From positions 1 to 64,000 of the forward strand of contig CAVPCU010000008.1 of the NCBI GenBank assembly GCA_963702575.1: a stretch of DNA of 64,000 bases. Direction: 5' to 3'. Source of the stretch: VRUE01 sp963702575 (lineage in GTDB: Bacteria; Actinomycetota; Thermoleophilia; Solirubrobacterales; 70-9). The first letter of the stretch is position 1, and every line of letters starts with the position of its first letter. The position numbers and the translations under genes are program-made. Below the pieces are notes generated by a model, which was given only the letters and a program-made list of their open reading frames with translations, had not been told where the DNA came from and searched no databases. This document shows positions 30,801-37,472 of the stretch, piece by piece.

Positions 30801-32503
30801 GGGCCGTTGGGGTTGGCGGCGAGGAGGCGGTAGTGGTAGGCGGTTTCGGAAGAGAGGCCGCTGAGATCGGCATGCACTTCGGCGCTGGCGGTGCCGATTT
30901 CGGCCGGGGACTCGGCGCAGGGCGCCGAGCTGCCGTAGGCCGTGGTCGGGCCGTATTCGAACTTGCATTCGCTCACTTCCACGCCGTGGGCTTCGACCGT
31001 GCCGGTCAGCGTCGCCGTCGTCTCCCCGATCGCCTCGGCGGCGCCGCTGGCGACGTCGGGGAGCGGCGCCAGCGGGCCGTAGGCTTCGAGGGGGGACTGG
31101 GTGCTTCCCTGGTCTGCCAGGTAGACGCGGCCGCTCGCTTCCGCGACGGCGATCCCGCTGCGCGGGGGGCCGGATAAGCGGGTGATCGGCGTGGCGGGGC
31201 TCGATTCGCTGCACCCCGCGGCGTCGTAGTCATAGGTCCCGGCCTGTTCGTTCTTGGAGTCGCTGATCAGCACGTCGCCGTCGCCGGGGTCGACCGCGAC
31301 CGCGGTCGTTTCCCCGCTGCGCAGCTGGCAGCGCGGCGCGCCGTTGGGTCCGAGCTCATAGGCGGGGCCGTAGCTAATGCCGGCAAACAGGGCGCCGGCG
31401 CTCGGCCCCGCCCCGGCGGCGAGCTGGCTGGGGCTTTTGACCGCGGTCGAGAACAGCGAGCCGTCGGCGTTCACCGGCGGGTTGGCGCTCGGCGCGTAGC
31501 GGTAGATCTTGTTTTCGCCTCTGTCGGCGACGAAGACCGAGCCGTCGGCGGCCACCGCCACCCCGTCAGGGCGGCTGGCCGAGCCGAAGGGCCCTTCGGC
31601 GCTGCCGCTCAGCTGGCCCAGGTAGGCGCCGGAGGGGGCGAAGACGTCGACCAGGTGAAGGCCCGCGCCGTTCTTCTGGGTGACGTAGATGTCGCCGTCG
31701 GTAGCTCCGCCGGAGCTGTCGACGGCGATCTGCAGTTCGTTGGGGAAGGTGGAGAGCGAGGCGAAGCCGTTCTCGGGGGTCGCGTCGCAGGAGGCCGCTT
31801 CTTCGCCGCAGCTCTTGCCGCCGGGGCCTTTCCTGGCGTCGATGACGGCGCCGCCGAGCGCCGTGAAGGGGTCCGCTTCGCCGTTGGGCTTGAAGCGGTA
31901 GACGCCGGGGGCGCGGCCGCCGGCCTGACGGGCGACCACGCAGGCGCCGGCGCCGCTTTCGCGTTTGCAGGTCAAGAGGCCCAGCGGGGCCTTTTCGAAG
32001 GCGCCGCTGAATTCGATTGCGACTTTGCCGGCGTCGCCGATGACGCTGACGTTGGCGGCGCCGCAGAGCGCCTTGAGTTCGGTTTCGATGCCTGCGACGA
32101 CCAGGCCGAAGCTGGCGTGGTAGGCGATCGCGGCGGTCGAGGCGGCGGAGCATTTGCCGCCGAAGCCGCTCGGCAGGCCTTCCAGTTTGAAGGCGTCGCC
32201 TTCGCCGAAGCCCGAGAAGCTCACGACCTGCTTCTCGTTGCCGCCGGCGTCGAAGACGACCAGGTCGCCGTCGCCCTGGTGAACGGCGACGCCGTAGGGG
32301 CGGGCGAAGGTCGGCTGGCAGGGCGCTTCGCCGATCCCGGTGGGCTGACAGAAGGAGCCCAGGTGGCGATGGACGAGGCCCGCCTGGGCGGCTGGGACGG
32401 AGAGGGCGAGGAGGGCGAGGGTGGCCGCGCAGCCGCAAAGGCCTGCCCTGAGTCCTCCTGCCCGGTGGCTCTTACCGTGTCCCAGTCCGATCCTCACAAC
32501 CAT
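27848..32503 (-). CDS. large secreted NHL/FN3/TolB-like surface protein (paralog)
   Basis: 1551 aa, paralog of the gene at 16396. Signal peptide, NHL propeller and FN3-like units are almost identical (block 30315-32425). The central part, about residues 730-1370, is diverged but alignable (FGRYEADPSTAS-type segments). Where the larger paralog continues into InlB-like repeats, this one ends in a Cys/Lys/Arg-rich tail (KRCPKGRRRSQHKGRAHCAK). That type of basic tail often ends extracellular proteins of this group and could bind an acidic glycan; this is inference. The ATG follows a GGGAG ribosome-binding site, and a strong hairpin lies in the 122-bp gap upstream. Confidence 0.85.
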   Translation of the reverse strand: MVVRIGLGHGKSHRAGGLRAGLCGCAATLALLALSVPAAQAGLVHRHLGSFCQPTGIGEAPCQPTFARPYGVAVHQGDGDLVVFDAGGNEKQVVSFSGFGEGDAFKLEGLPSGFGGKCSAASTAAIAYHASFGLVVAGIETELKALCGAANVSVIGDAGKVAIEFSGAFEKAPLGLLTCKRESGAGACVVARQAGGRAPGVYRFKPNGEADPFTALGGAVIDARKGPGGKSCGEEAASCDATPENGFASLSTFPNELQIAVDSSGGATDGDIYVTQKNGAGLHLVDVFAPSGAYLGQLSGSAEGPFGSASRPDGVAVAADGSVFVADRGENKIYRYAPSANPPVNADGSLFSTAVKSPSQLAAGAGPSAGALFAGISYGPAYELGPNGAPRCQLRSGETTAVAVDPGDGDVLISDSKNEQAGTYDYDAAGCSESSPATPITRLSGPPRSGIAVAEASGRVYLADQGSTQSPLEAYGPLAPLPDVASGAAEAIGETTATLTGTVEAHGVEVSECKFEYGPTTAYGSSAPCAESPAEIGTASAEVHADLSGLSSETAYHYRLLAANPNGPADPQGEDRSFQTVSRPELLGSWSEDVSGSEATLKAQINPQSAATTYRFEWGLGGGPYEHVSPEGSIDAAPSAHTVGFQLTGLTAGATYHFRILAESHCHPETDPSASCVSEGPERSLTTYLPFSPETECPNQERRSEASAFLPDCRAYEMVSPVDKNGGDVVRVSIQGGDPDSFTEAAPDGNRITYSTLAPYGELEGAANVNQYLASRSETGWGDEGIHPPLSGHRVVPELVDAFREFYAFTPDLCQSWLIDYQAPAPAGGIDGYANLYRRENCGPSVGELEALTDVQPPEGTEKLYVDRNEGVQGVSADGRAALFLAKAKLTAEAPQGEGTKLYERFGGAIHLVSVRPSGAPSGGFLGGGASSSWQWNLADAVSEDGSRVYWNAGALYLRLNPAQPQSGFAAGGASGTGKLTEGSPTVTSLTAAAGIAELTAGSATAALKETTLGEFLAGQPLAAPGKIPAGTTILSCSPACGKAATSLTLSKAASFTAEAAPITSKGPQPFAVGQTIEAPGVPPDTKIIGAEEGKLTLSENASSTTSSPVPLASYSACSEAEKACTVPVSAAADAYFWDGSADGSRALYTESDFEGGQARLDEFDLGRYEADPSTASRPIAAEVKGVLGASRDLGRVYFVSREALAGAGQNGAGEEAEAGAENLYLYEAPGGEGEPRYAFIARLSPFDVGKTEPGGEEIPYSLTATKPYFRATRVSPDGETIAFDSRAPLTGYDNADTASGRAAVEVYVYDAASGALRCASCNPSSERPKTLASMRQPYLFPWAEARHTNVPVAAWLPTWEQSPYASRPLAANGNRLFFNSYDALLPRDTNGQMDVYEWEAPGEGSCSSESHSYFAANGGCLYLISSGESPYESEFWEASEDGRDVFFTTESSLVAPDPGSIDLYDARAGGGFTYPGITAACEGEACQSPPAAPESQTPASAAFRGAGNAVEARPGQKRCPKGRRRSQHKGRAHCAKRHQHRAGAQRRAGR
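28101..28399 (-). repeat. near-identical block 1, copy in the 1551-aa gene
   Basis: Partner of 20654-20952 (offset 7447 bp). Confidence 0.85.
30315..32425 (-). repeat. near-identical block 2 (2.1 kb), copy in the 1551-aa gene
   Basis: Partner of 22868-24978 (offset 7447 bp), with two visible substitutions in about 2.1 kb. Identity stops abruptly at both ends: at the signal peptide, and just after SPVDKNGGDVVR. Confidence 0.9.
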
Positions 32504-32553
32504 CTCCCTTTCGTCCCTGCCTGTCCCAGTTGCTTCTGCGTCTTCGAGGCCCT

Positions 32554-32585
32554 GGGCCGCGGGGCTTCCCTTTGCCCCGCGGCCC
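32554..32585 (-). promoter_or_regulatory. strong intergenic hairpin within the surface operon
   Basis: Perfect 12-bp stem GGGCCGCGGGGC/GCCCCGCGGCCC with an 8-nt loop, located 50-80 nt before the ATG at 32503. No T-tract follows. It may act as a partial terminator, an mRNA processing or stability element, or both, setting the ratio of the first gene to the three larger ones. Confidence 0.6.
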
Positions 32586-32625
32586 TTGGCCTTTGCTTCT
32601 CGCTAACTCGTGCTTCTTCTCGCTC

Positions 32626-34134
32626 CTATTCGAACTTCGCGACGAGCGAGTGGGCGGCTGACATCGGCACCGCGCAGCTCAGCGCGTGGGCGGTGCAGGT
32701 GCCGGCCGAGGTGGTCCAGGTGACCTGCGTCGTGCCTTTGTTCAGGGTGACCGTGACCGGGACTTCTTCAGAGGCGAAGAATTCGGCTTTGGCTCCCGTG
32801 CAGGTGTAGCCGCAGTTGACGTTGGTCGGTTTGGTCTTGATGAAGCCCTGACCGCCGCCTTCCTTGGTCAGGGTCAGCGTGTTCTTGGCGTTTTCGGCGT
32901 AGACCTCTTCGATCGAGGAATCCGAGTTGAACGCCGCGATCGCGCAGGTTTCGCTCGTCACGCCGTTGCAGGAGCTAGCCGAGCCGGTGCCGCCTTTGAA
33001 TTCCACGAAGTGGAAGTTCTTGGCCGGCTTTGCTTTCAGCGTCAGCGCGCCTTCCTTGTATGCGGCGCTCGAGGAGACGCAGCCGTAGCCGCAGTTGACG
33101 CCTCCCGGGGAGGTCGAGAAGATCCCGTTGGGGTTTGACTTCTTCCCTTCGAGGCTCCAGACCTTGTAGAACTTGGCGCCGACCGTCTTCAGCGAGCCGG
33201 TCGCCGTGACCGTGCACTGGCGCCCGTTGACGCCTCCCACGTCGCAGCCTTTCCAGCTCTTGAAGGCATAGCCGGCGGCCGGTGAGGCGGTGAGGACGAC
33301 GCTGCCTTCGGCAACGGTGGCTTCGCAGGAGCTCGGCGCGCTACCCGTGCAGCTCAGGCCGGCCGGATTGGAGACGACCGTGCCCTGCCCTTCTTCGATG
33401 TTGAGCTTGAGGTTGGGGGGCGCCAAGGCGCTGAAGGTGGCGCTGACCGCTTTGGCGGCCGACATCGTGACGATGCAGGTCGGCGGAAATCCTTCGGTGT
33501 GCGTTTCTTCGGAGTCGCACCCCGACCAGCTCGTGAACTGCGAGCCGGCTTTCGGTTCCGGTTTTAGCCGGATGACCGTGCCTTCGGCGAATTCCGCCGA
33601 GCAGGTCGGCGGGCAGCTGATCCCCGTCGGCGAGCTGGTGACCGTTCCTTCGCCGCTGCCGAGCAGCGAGACGCTCAGCCCGAAGGATTCGGGTTCGGCG
33701 TCGAAGACGTAGGTGACGGAGGCTTCGCCGCCTTCGCCGGTGATCAGGCAATCGCCGCTGTCTTCCTCGAAAAGCCGACATTCGCCTTCTTCGACCACGT
33801 ATTCGACGAATTCCGACCCGGGGGCCGGTTCGGCGTGCAGGGCGAGATAGGAGCCCGGCAGGACTTCTTCATCTTCGACCATTTCACCTTCGCAGACCCC
33901 TTCGGCGGGCGGGCCGCTGCATTCGATCGGCGGTTCGCCTTCGAAGGCGTTCCCGAATTTTTTTAAGTGTTCAACTTCTTCGCCCTTGAATCCAGACATC
34001 CCTCCGGCGCTGCTGACTTCGCCGCTGCCGGTGCCCGCGACGTGGACGGTCAGGCTGCCTTCCGCGAAGGCCTGGGCGGCCGGCACGAGCATCAAAGCCG
34101 CGAGGGCGGCGAGCAAGATGGTTAGTCGTCTCAC
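32626..34134 (-). CDS. secreted InlB-like-repeat protein, first gene of the surface operon
   Basis: 502 aa. The signal peptide (LTILLAALAALMLVPAAQAF) is followed by five InlB-like repeats. Each has the GSGEGTVTSSPTGISC-type first strand, an acidic turn and a W/F-x-G-C segment with paired Cys (for example SWSGCDSEE and SWKGCDVGG). The second repeat unit most resembles those in the 2875-aa protein. It starts at a GTG with an AAGGAG site 8 nt upstream. It is the promoter-proximal gene of the operon and the smallest product. Probably an extracellular structural or adhesive protein; no enzymatic motif is visible. Confidence 0.82.
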   Translation of the reverse strand: MRRLTILLAALAALMLVPAAQAFAEGSLTVHVAGTGSGEVSSAGGMSGFKGEEVEHLKKFGNAFEGEPPIECSGPPAEGVCEGEMVEDEEVLPGSYLALHAEPAPGSEFVEYVVEEGECRLFEEDSGDCLITGEGGEASVTYVFDAEPESFGLSVSLLGSGEGTVTSSPTGISCPPTCSAEFAEGTVIRLKPEPKAGSQFTSWSGCDSEETHTEGFPPTCIVTMSAAKAVSATFSALAPPNLKLNIEEGQGTVVSNPAGLSCTGSAPSSCEATVAEGSVVLTASPAAGYAFKSWKGCDVGGVNGRQCTVTATGSLKTVGAKFYKVWSLEGKKSNPNGIFSTSPGGVNCGYGCVSSSAAYKEGALTLKAKPAKNFHFVEFKGGTGSASSCNGVTSETCAIAAFNSDSSIEEVYAENAKNTLTLTKEGGGQGFIKTKPTNVNCGYTCTGAKAEFFASEEVPVTVTLNKGTTQVTWTTSAGTCTAHALSCAVPMSAAHSLVAKFE

Positions 34135-34287
34135 TTAGATCTCTCCTTGTGCGTTGAGCCCCTGCCGGGCCGCTTCCCGGCGGCCTTCGGGCGACTCCGT
34201 TTTCCCTGTGGTGTTTCCCTGCCCGTCCTTGGGGGCGGGCGTTAGATCGAGGCGCAGGGGTTTGCACCCGTGTTTATCGATCCAGCA
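34135..34287 (-). other. structured 150-nt leader of the surface operon
   Basis: Unusually long leader for this window. It can form at least two perfect hairpins, GCCCG/CGGGC (about 34207-34230) and GGCCGC/GCGGCC (34168-34173 with 34180-34185), separated by repeated AGGGAAA motifs, then AAGGAG before the GTG. I could not match it to a known riboswitch class. The second hairpin resembles the one at 32554 (GGCCGC stem, GGGAAG loop). Confidence 0.4.
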
Positions 34288-34318
34288 AGATTAAGACACA
34301 GGTGTCTCTGGAAGTCAA
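34288..34318 (-). promoter_or_regulatory. promoter of the surface operon with operator in the spacer
   Basis: On the minus strand TTGACT (34318-34313) is a good -35. With a 17-bp spacer, CTTAAT (34295-34290) serves as -10; TAATCT with 19 bp is the alternative. A perfect inverted repeat AGACAC-2 nt-GTGTCT (34294-34307) lies in the spacer and touches the -10, where a dimeric regulator would block polymerase. No second copy of the operator was found near the TetR genes. Confidence 0.6.
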
Positions 34319-34542
34319 CCCCAGCCCTTTTCCCCTGGAAATCAGCGGTTTTTATGAAAGCAGGAAGACGCCAGCGTTTACAGCCAAGCGGGGAAGCAAC
34401 TGGGTACGTTGCCGTGCTATTTGGAGGCGCTGGTGGCCCTATGAGGCGGGCGGGTGAGCGGATTCCGGCGCGAGATGGGCTGTTTAGAGGCGGGTGGCAC
34501 CCCTCCGAGACAAAGGTTGGCGGTGGCCCCTGGGGCAGCCGC
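34319..34542. other. intergenic stretch without recognised content
   Basis: Lies between the surface-operon promoter and the hicB-like gene. No RNA gene, repeat or convincing reading frame was seen. Short open frames here only extend the hicB frame upstream of its start. Confidence 0.5.
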
Positions 34543-34554
34543 TACCCTGTGAGC

Positions 34555-34785
34555 ATGGCAGCGTCCGTCGACTTCACGATCGCCTTCGACGAGCCCGACG
34601 AGGACGGCTGGATCGTCGTCCGAGTGCTGGAGGTGCCCGGCGCGCTGAGCCAGGGTCGCACCCGGGAAGAGGCCCGGGAGAACGTCCTCGACGCCCTTCG
34701 CACGGTGCTGACTCCCGACGAGGAGCTGGCGGGACAGCAGCCCGCGGCCGGCGTCGAGCACCTGCGTTTCGTCGCCGCCGCGTGA
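34555..34785 (+). CDS. HicB-family antitoxin, now without intact toxin
   Basis: 76-aa HicB fold: DFTIAFDEPDEDGWIVVRVL, then PGALSQGRTREEARENVLDA. In HicAB systems this domain neutralises the HicA mRNA interferase and binds operator DNA. It lacks a C-terminal DNA-binding extension. TACCCT (34543-34548) ends exactly 6 bp before the ATG, so translation is probably leaderless. The stop overlaps a GTG that opens the broken hicA. It is an orphan antitoxin unless hicA is intact elsewhere. Confidence 0.82.
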   Translation: MAASVDFTIAFDEPDEDGWIVVRVLEVPGALSQGRTREEARENVLDALRTVLTPDEELAGQQPAAGVEHLRFVAAA

Positions 34786-34881
34786 AGCGACGGGACTGAG
34801 CGGCACAAGGAGATCGGCCCGAACCTGGCTCGGTCGATCTGCGAGCAGTTGGGGGTGCCGGCGCCGGAGGGCGGGAAGTAG
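34782..34881 (+). pseudogene. hicA remnant with internal deletion
   Basis: The GTG overlapping the hicB stop begins VKRRD, the usual HicA N-terminus. The next readable piece, in another frame, is RHKEIGPNLARSICEQLGVP followed by APEGGK and a stop. That is the family C-terminus (R-H-x-E-I..G..R.I..QLG). About 35 codons are missing between them, including the catalytic His region (HxxW/Y). This cannot be explained by a single-base error. Confidence 0.7.
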
Positions 34882-34885
34882 CCCC

Positions 34886-35116
34886 GCTGGGTGCCTGGGG
34901 CGACGAGAGGTTGGCGATGGTCCTTGTGAGGTCGCCGGGGGTCGAAGGTGGAAGGGCGGGTGTGTTTGCGAGGCGAGCTGCGCTCGGCCCGCAAACGGGG
35001 GCGATTGTGAGCCGCGCTCGCCGTCAACCCGCTCGCGGTGCTCGGGGTCGAGCCGACGCGAGCTCGTCGCGTCGGTGCTGACAAATGCTGCGCCGCGAGC
35101 GAGCGGCGCAAAGGAA
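34886..35116. other. intergenic region with two perfect hairpins
   Basis: Contains CGACGCGA/TCGCGTCG (35054-35061 with 35067-35074) and TGCGCCGC/GCGGCGCA (35089-35096 with 35103-35110), plus a looser GTTTGCG/CGCAAAC pair near 34958-34998. The second hairpin lies just after the minus-strand gene at 35117 and is a plausible terminator for it. No gene is seen. Confidence 0.5.
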
Positions 35117-35353
35117 TCAGATTGCGATGCTTGCTCGCTCGGGCTTGCGGCGGCGCGGCTTAGCGGTGACGCGCTCGCCGGCCGGCACGTAGTGCTCGAG
35201 CTGGATGTCGTGGCCGAGCGCGAACGGAATGCCGTCTTCGGCGAGCTTGACGACCTCGTCGTAGGTGTCGCCGGCGGCGTACCAGCGCTCGACGTCGGGC
35301 GACTCGGCCCACCAGCCGTCTTGGTGGTGGTAGAGGACTCGGGCGACGTCCAT
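35117..35353 (-). CDS. HicB-like protein
   Basis: 78 aa. ARVLYHHQDGWWAESPDVER and AAGDTYDEVVKLAEDGIPFA give the HicB/UPF0150 partial RNase-H-like fold. The C-terminus is short and basic (KPRRRKPERASIAI). No toxin gene is adjacent. TACCCT (35365-35360) ends 6 bp before the ATG, the same arrangement as the hicB gene at 34555, and a 13-bp perfect inverted repeat sits just upstream. A solitary antitoxin or regulator is likely. Confidence 0.75.
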   Translation of the reverse strand: MDVARVLYHHQDGWWAESPDVERWYAAGDTYDEVVKLAEDGIPFALGHDIQLEHYVPAGERVTAKPRRRKPERASIAI

Positions 35354-35369
35354 AGTCTCAGGGTAGCTT

Positions 35370-35399
35370 GCAAACGACCCGCCTCGGCGGGTCGTTTGC
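35370..35399. promoter_or_regulatory. 13-bp perfect inverted repeat between divergent genes
   Basis: GCAAACGACCCGC/GCGGGTCGTTTGC with a 4-nt loop, 17 bp upstream of the HicB-like ATG and immediately behind its -10 box. It could be an operator for that gene or a terminator for plus-strand transcription arriving from the broken hicA. Confidence 0.5.
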
Positions 35400-35495
35400 T
35401 TGCCGGGGTCGGGCTCGGAAGGGCGCTGTGATGTGCGGGGCGTTGGCGGCGGCTCGAGTGTCAGTCGGCGTGGGGACGCTCTAGAGTGGACGCTG

Positions 35496-36817
35496 ATGTT
35501 TTTCGATCCGGACGACTACCTGGAGCGCGATCCGTCGACGGCAAGCAAGGTCGAGGCCCGCGGCTGGTGCGCGAGGCGAGACAGCGGGCCGAGCTCTGCG
35601 AGGTGACGGCGCGAATGGCGGCGGAAGTCGGCTTCGAGGCGACCAAGATCTACCTGGCGGCGCCAAAAGCCGGGCTCGGGCTGGGGACCTACTACAAGCT
35701 GTATGAGTCGAAGGAAGCGTGTCTGGCGGAGGCCTTCGAGCGGTGCGCCGAAGCGATCTTCAGGCGGGTCGAGGAAGCGATGCGTGCCGAGGCGAACTTC
35801 GCTCAGCGAGTCGCGGCAGGACTAAGCGAGCTGCTCGACGTCCTGGTCGCGGAGCCGGACGTGGCGAGGGTCTTGCTGGTCGAGATCCGCGCCGGGGAGG
35901 GGGAATGCCGGGATGCGCACGAGCGGTGGCTGGGGAGGTTCGCGAGATTGCTGGTGGAGGCCGACCGCGGGGACGCCGCGCCCCGCGATGGGTGCCAAGC
36001 GCGACTGACGGCCGGGGCGCTGGCAACTCTGCTCGCCGTCGGGCTTCTCGAAAATGGCGCGGAGGCGCTGCCCGAGATGCTCGAGGAGCTGGTCTACGTG
36101 GGCCTGTGGGCCCGCAGCGGGGCAGAGGCCGCGGCTTTCAAGGGTGCAGAGCAACCTGTCCGGGACACGAAGGGGCCGGCGGCGAGCGCGAGCAAAGGCA
36201 AGGCCGCCGCCCGCCGGTCGACCCAGCGCCAGCGGCTGCTCGGCGCGATGACCGATGTCGTTGGAGAGAAGGGGTACAAGGCGACGCGAGTGACGGACGT
36301 GTTGGAGCGCTCGGCGCTGTCGCGGCCGGTGTTCTACGCGCATTTCGGCAGCAAAGAGGACTGCCTGCTCGCCGCCTTCGACGCGGCGAGCGAGCCGATC
36401 TTGGAGCGGGTGAAGGCGGTGGTGGCGAGCGCGACGACCTCGGCGGGTCGAGCCGAGGCCGGGCTGCGAGTGCTGGTCGAGACACTCGCTGCGGAACCGG
36501 CGATTGCGCGGCTGGCGACGATCGAGATCAGGGCGTCGGGGCCGAGCGGCGAGGAGCGCTACGGCGAGGCGCTGGCGAGGTTCGCGGATCTGATCGGCGA
36601 GCCGGGCGCCGATCGCCAAGGCGGCACGGCGAGCGACATACCGCGAGTGGTGAGCGCGACGGTGGCGAGCATGATCGCGCGGGAGGTGGGCGAGGGCCGG
36701 GGCGAGCGGCTGGAGAGCCTCCTGCCCGAGCTGGTGTTCACGGCGCTGGCGCCATGCGTCGGAGGGGAGAGGGCGATGGAAGAGGCGCGTGCCATGAGCG
36801 GCCCTCAGCCCCGATGA
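35496..36817 (+). CDS. tandem double TetR-family regulator
   Basis: About 440 aa holding two complete TetR units in one chain. Unit 1 HTH: ELCEVTARMAAEVGFEATKI, TYYKLYESKEACLAEAF. Unit 2 HTH, from about residue 245: LLGAMTDVVGEKGYKATRVT, VFYAHFGSKEDCLLAAF. Each is followed by the same ligand-domain motif (EPDVARVLLVEIRAGEGE and EPAIARLATIEIRASG). The N-terminus is best explained by an ATG at 35496 (MFFDPDDYLERDPSTASKVE) with a one-base indel near 35560 before PRLVREARQR. A GTG at 35486 overlaps the TAGAGT -10 box (35482-35487) and so cannot be the start. A fused dimer may bind asymmetric sites. Confidence 0.8.
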
Positions 36818-37446
36818 TCGCTCAACAGCTCCCCGAGGCTGTCCTTGCGCGGCAGGTGGATCCAGCCCTCCGCGCGAGCCAGCTCGCGGTCCTCAGCCGC
36901 CGGCGGCACGGTGAGGCCGAGCGCGGCGGCGCGGGCGATCAGGGCGCAGAGCACGGCGTCGAGGGCGTCGTCGTTCTCGACGCAGGCCTCGCGCGCGCCC
37001 GGCTCCCATTCGAGCCAGGGTGCCTGTAACTCGATCGCCTCGAGCAGCTCCTCGCGGGCCTCGGCGCTCGCCTTGTAGCCCTCGCGCGGCAGGCCCCAGA
37101 GCAGGAGCGCCGCTGCCGGGTAGACCTCGAGCACGCGGTCGCCGCCGGCGCGGTCGAAGCGGATGCGCGAACGCTCGTAGGCGGTCTCGCGCAGGCCGGC
37201 GAGGCGCCAGGCGGTGAGGGCGATGCGATCGGTCGAGGGGCTCAGCGGCCAGAGCTTCTGCTCGGTCTCGGCCTCGACGTGGTCGTGGACGAAGAGGTCG
37301 GTGCGGCGGTAGCGGAACTCGGGCTTGGCGGGCGCCGGCCAGCGGCCCTCAACGCAGTAGGCGTGCAGCGCCAGGACCATCGCCTCGGGCCAGCCGAAGG
37401 GGGCGTCGATCCCGACCCACTCAAGGGCTCCCCGCAGCGCCCCTCG
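36805..37446 (-). pseudogene. 5'-truncated DUF429-family protein
   Basis: GIDAPFGWPEAMVLALHAYC, VLEVYPAAALLLWGLPREGY and ENDDALDAVLCALIARAAAL are the conserved blocks of DUF429 (RNase H-like nuclease fold). A full protein is about 240 aa and starts with a GIDLA-type first strand carrying the first acidic residue. That strand, about 50 residues, is absent, and the frame runs into the vapC gene at 37473 without a start. The first ATG (37380) would lose the conserved Asp of GIDAPFGWP. It overlaps the TetR gene end by 13 bp on the opposite strand. Likely truncated by insertion of the vapBC module. Confidence 0.65.
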
Positions 37447-37472
37447 GCTTCTGAAAGGTGGTTGGGCGGCGG

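Noticed and set aside
34135..34287. Riboswitch in the leader of the surface operon
   Set aside because: CACGGGTGCAAACCCC slightly recalls the c-di-GMP-I class and the hairpins are stable, but the conserved core of no class I know could be traced. Reported only as a structured leader.
35486..35488. GTG at 35486 as the start of the tandem TetR gene
   Set aside because: It lies on the TAGAGT -10 box, whereas the ATG at 35496 gives a plausible N-terminus and leaderless spacing.
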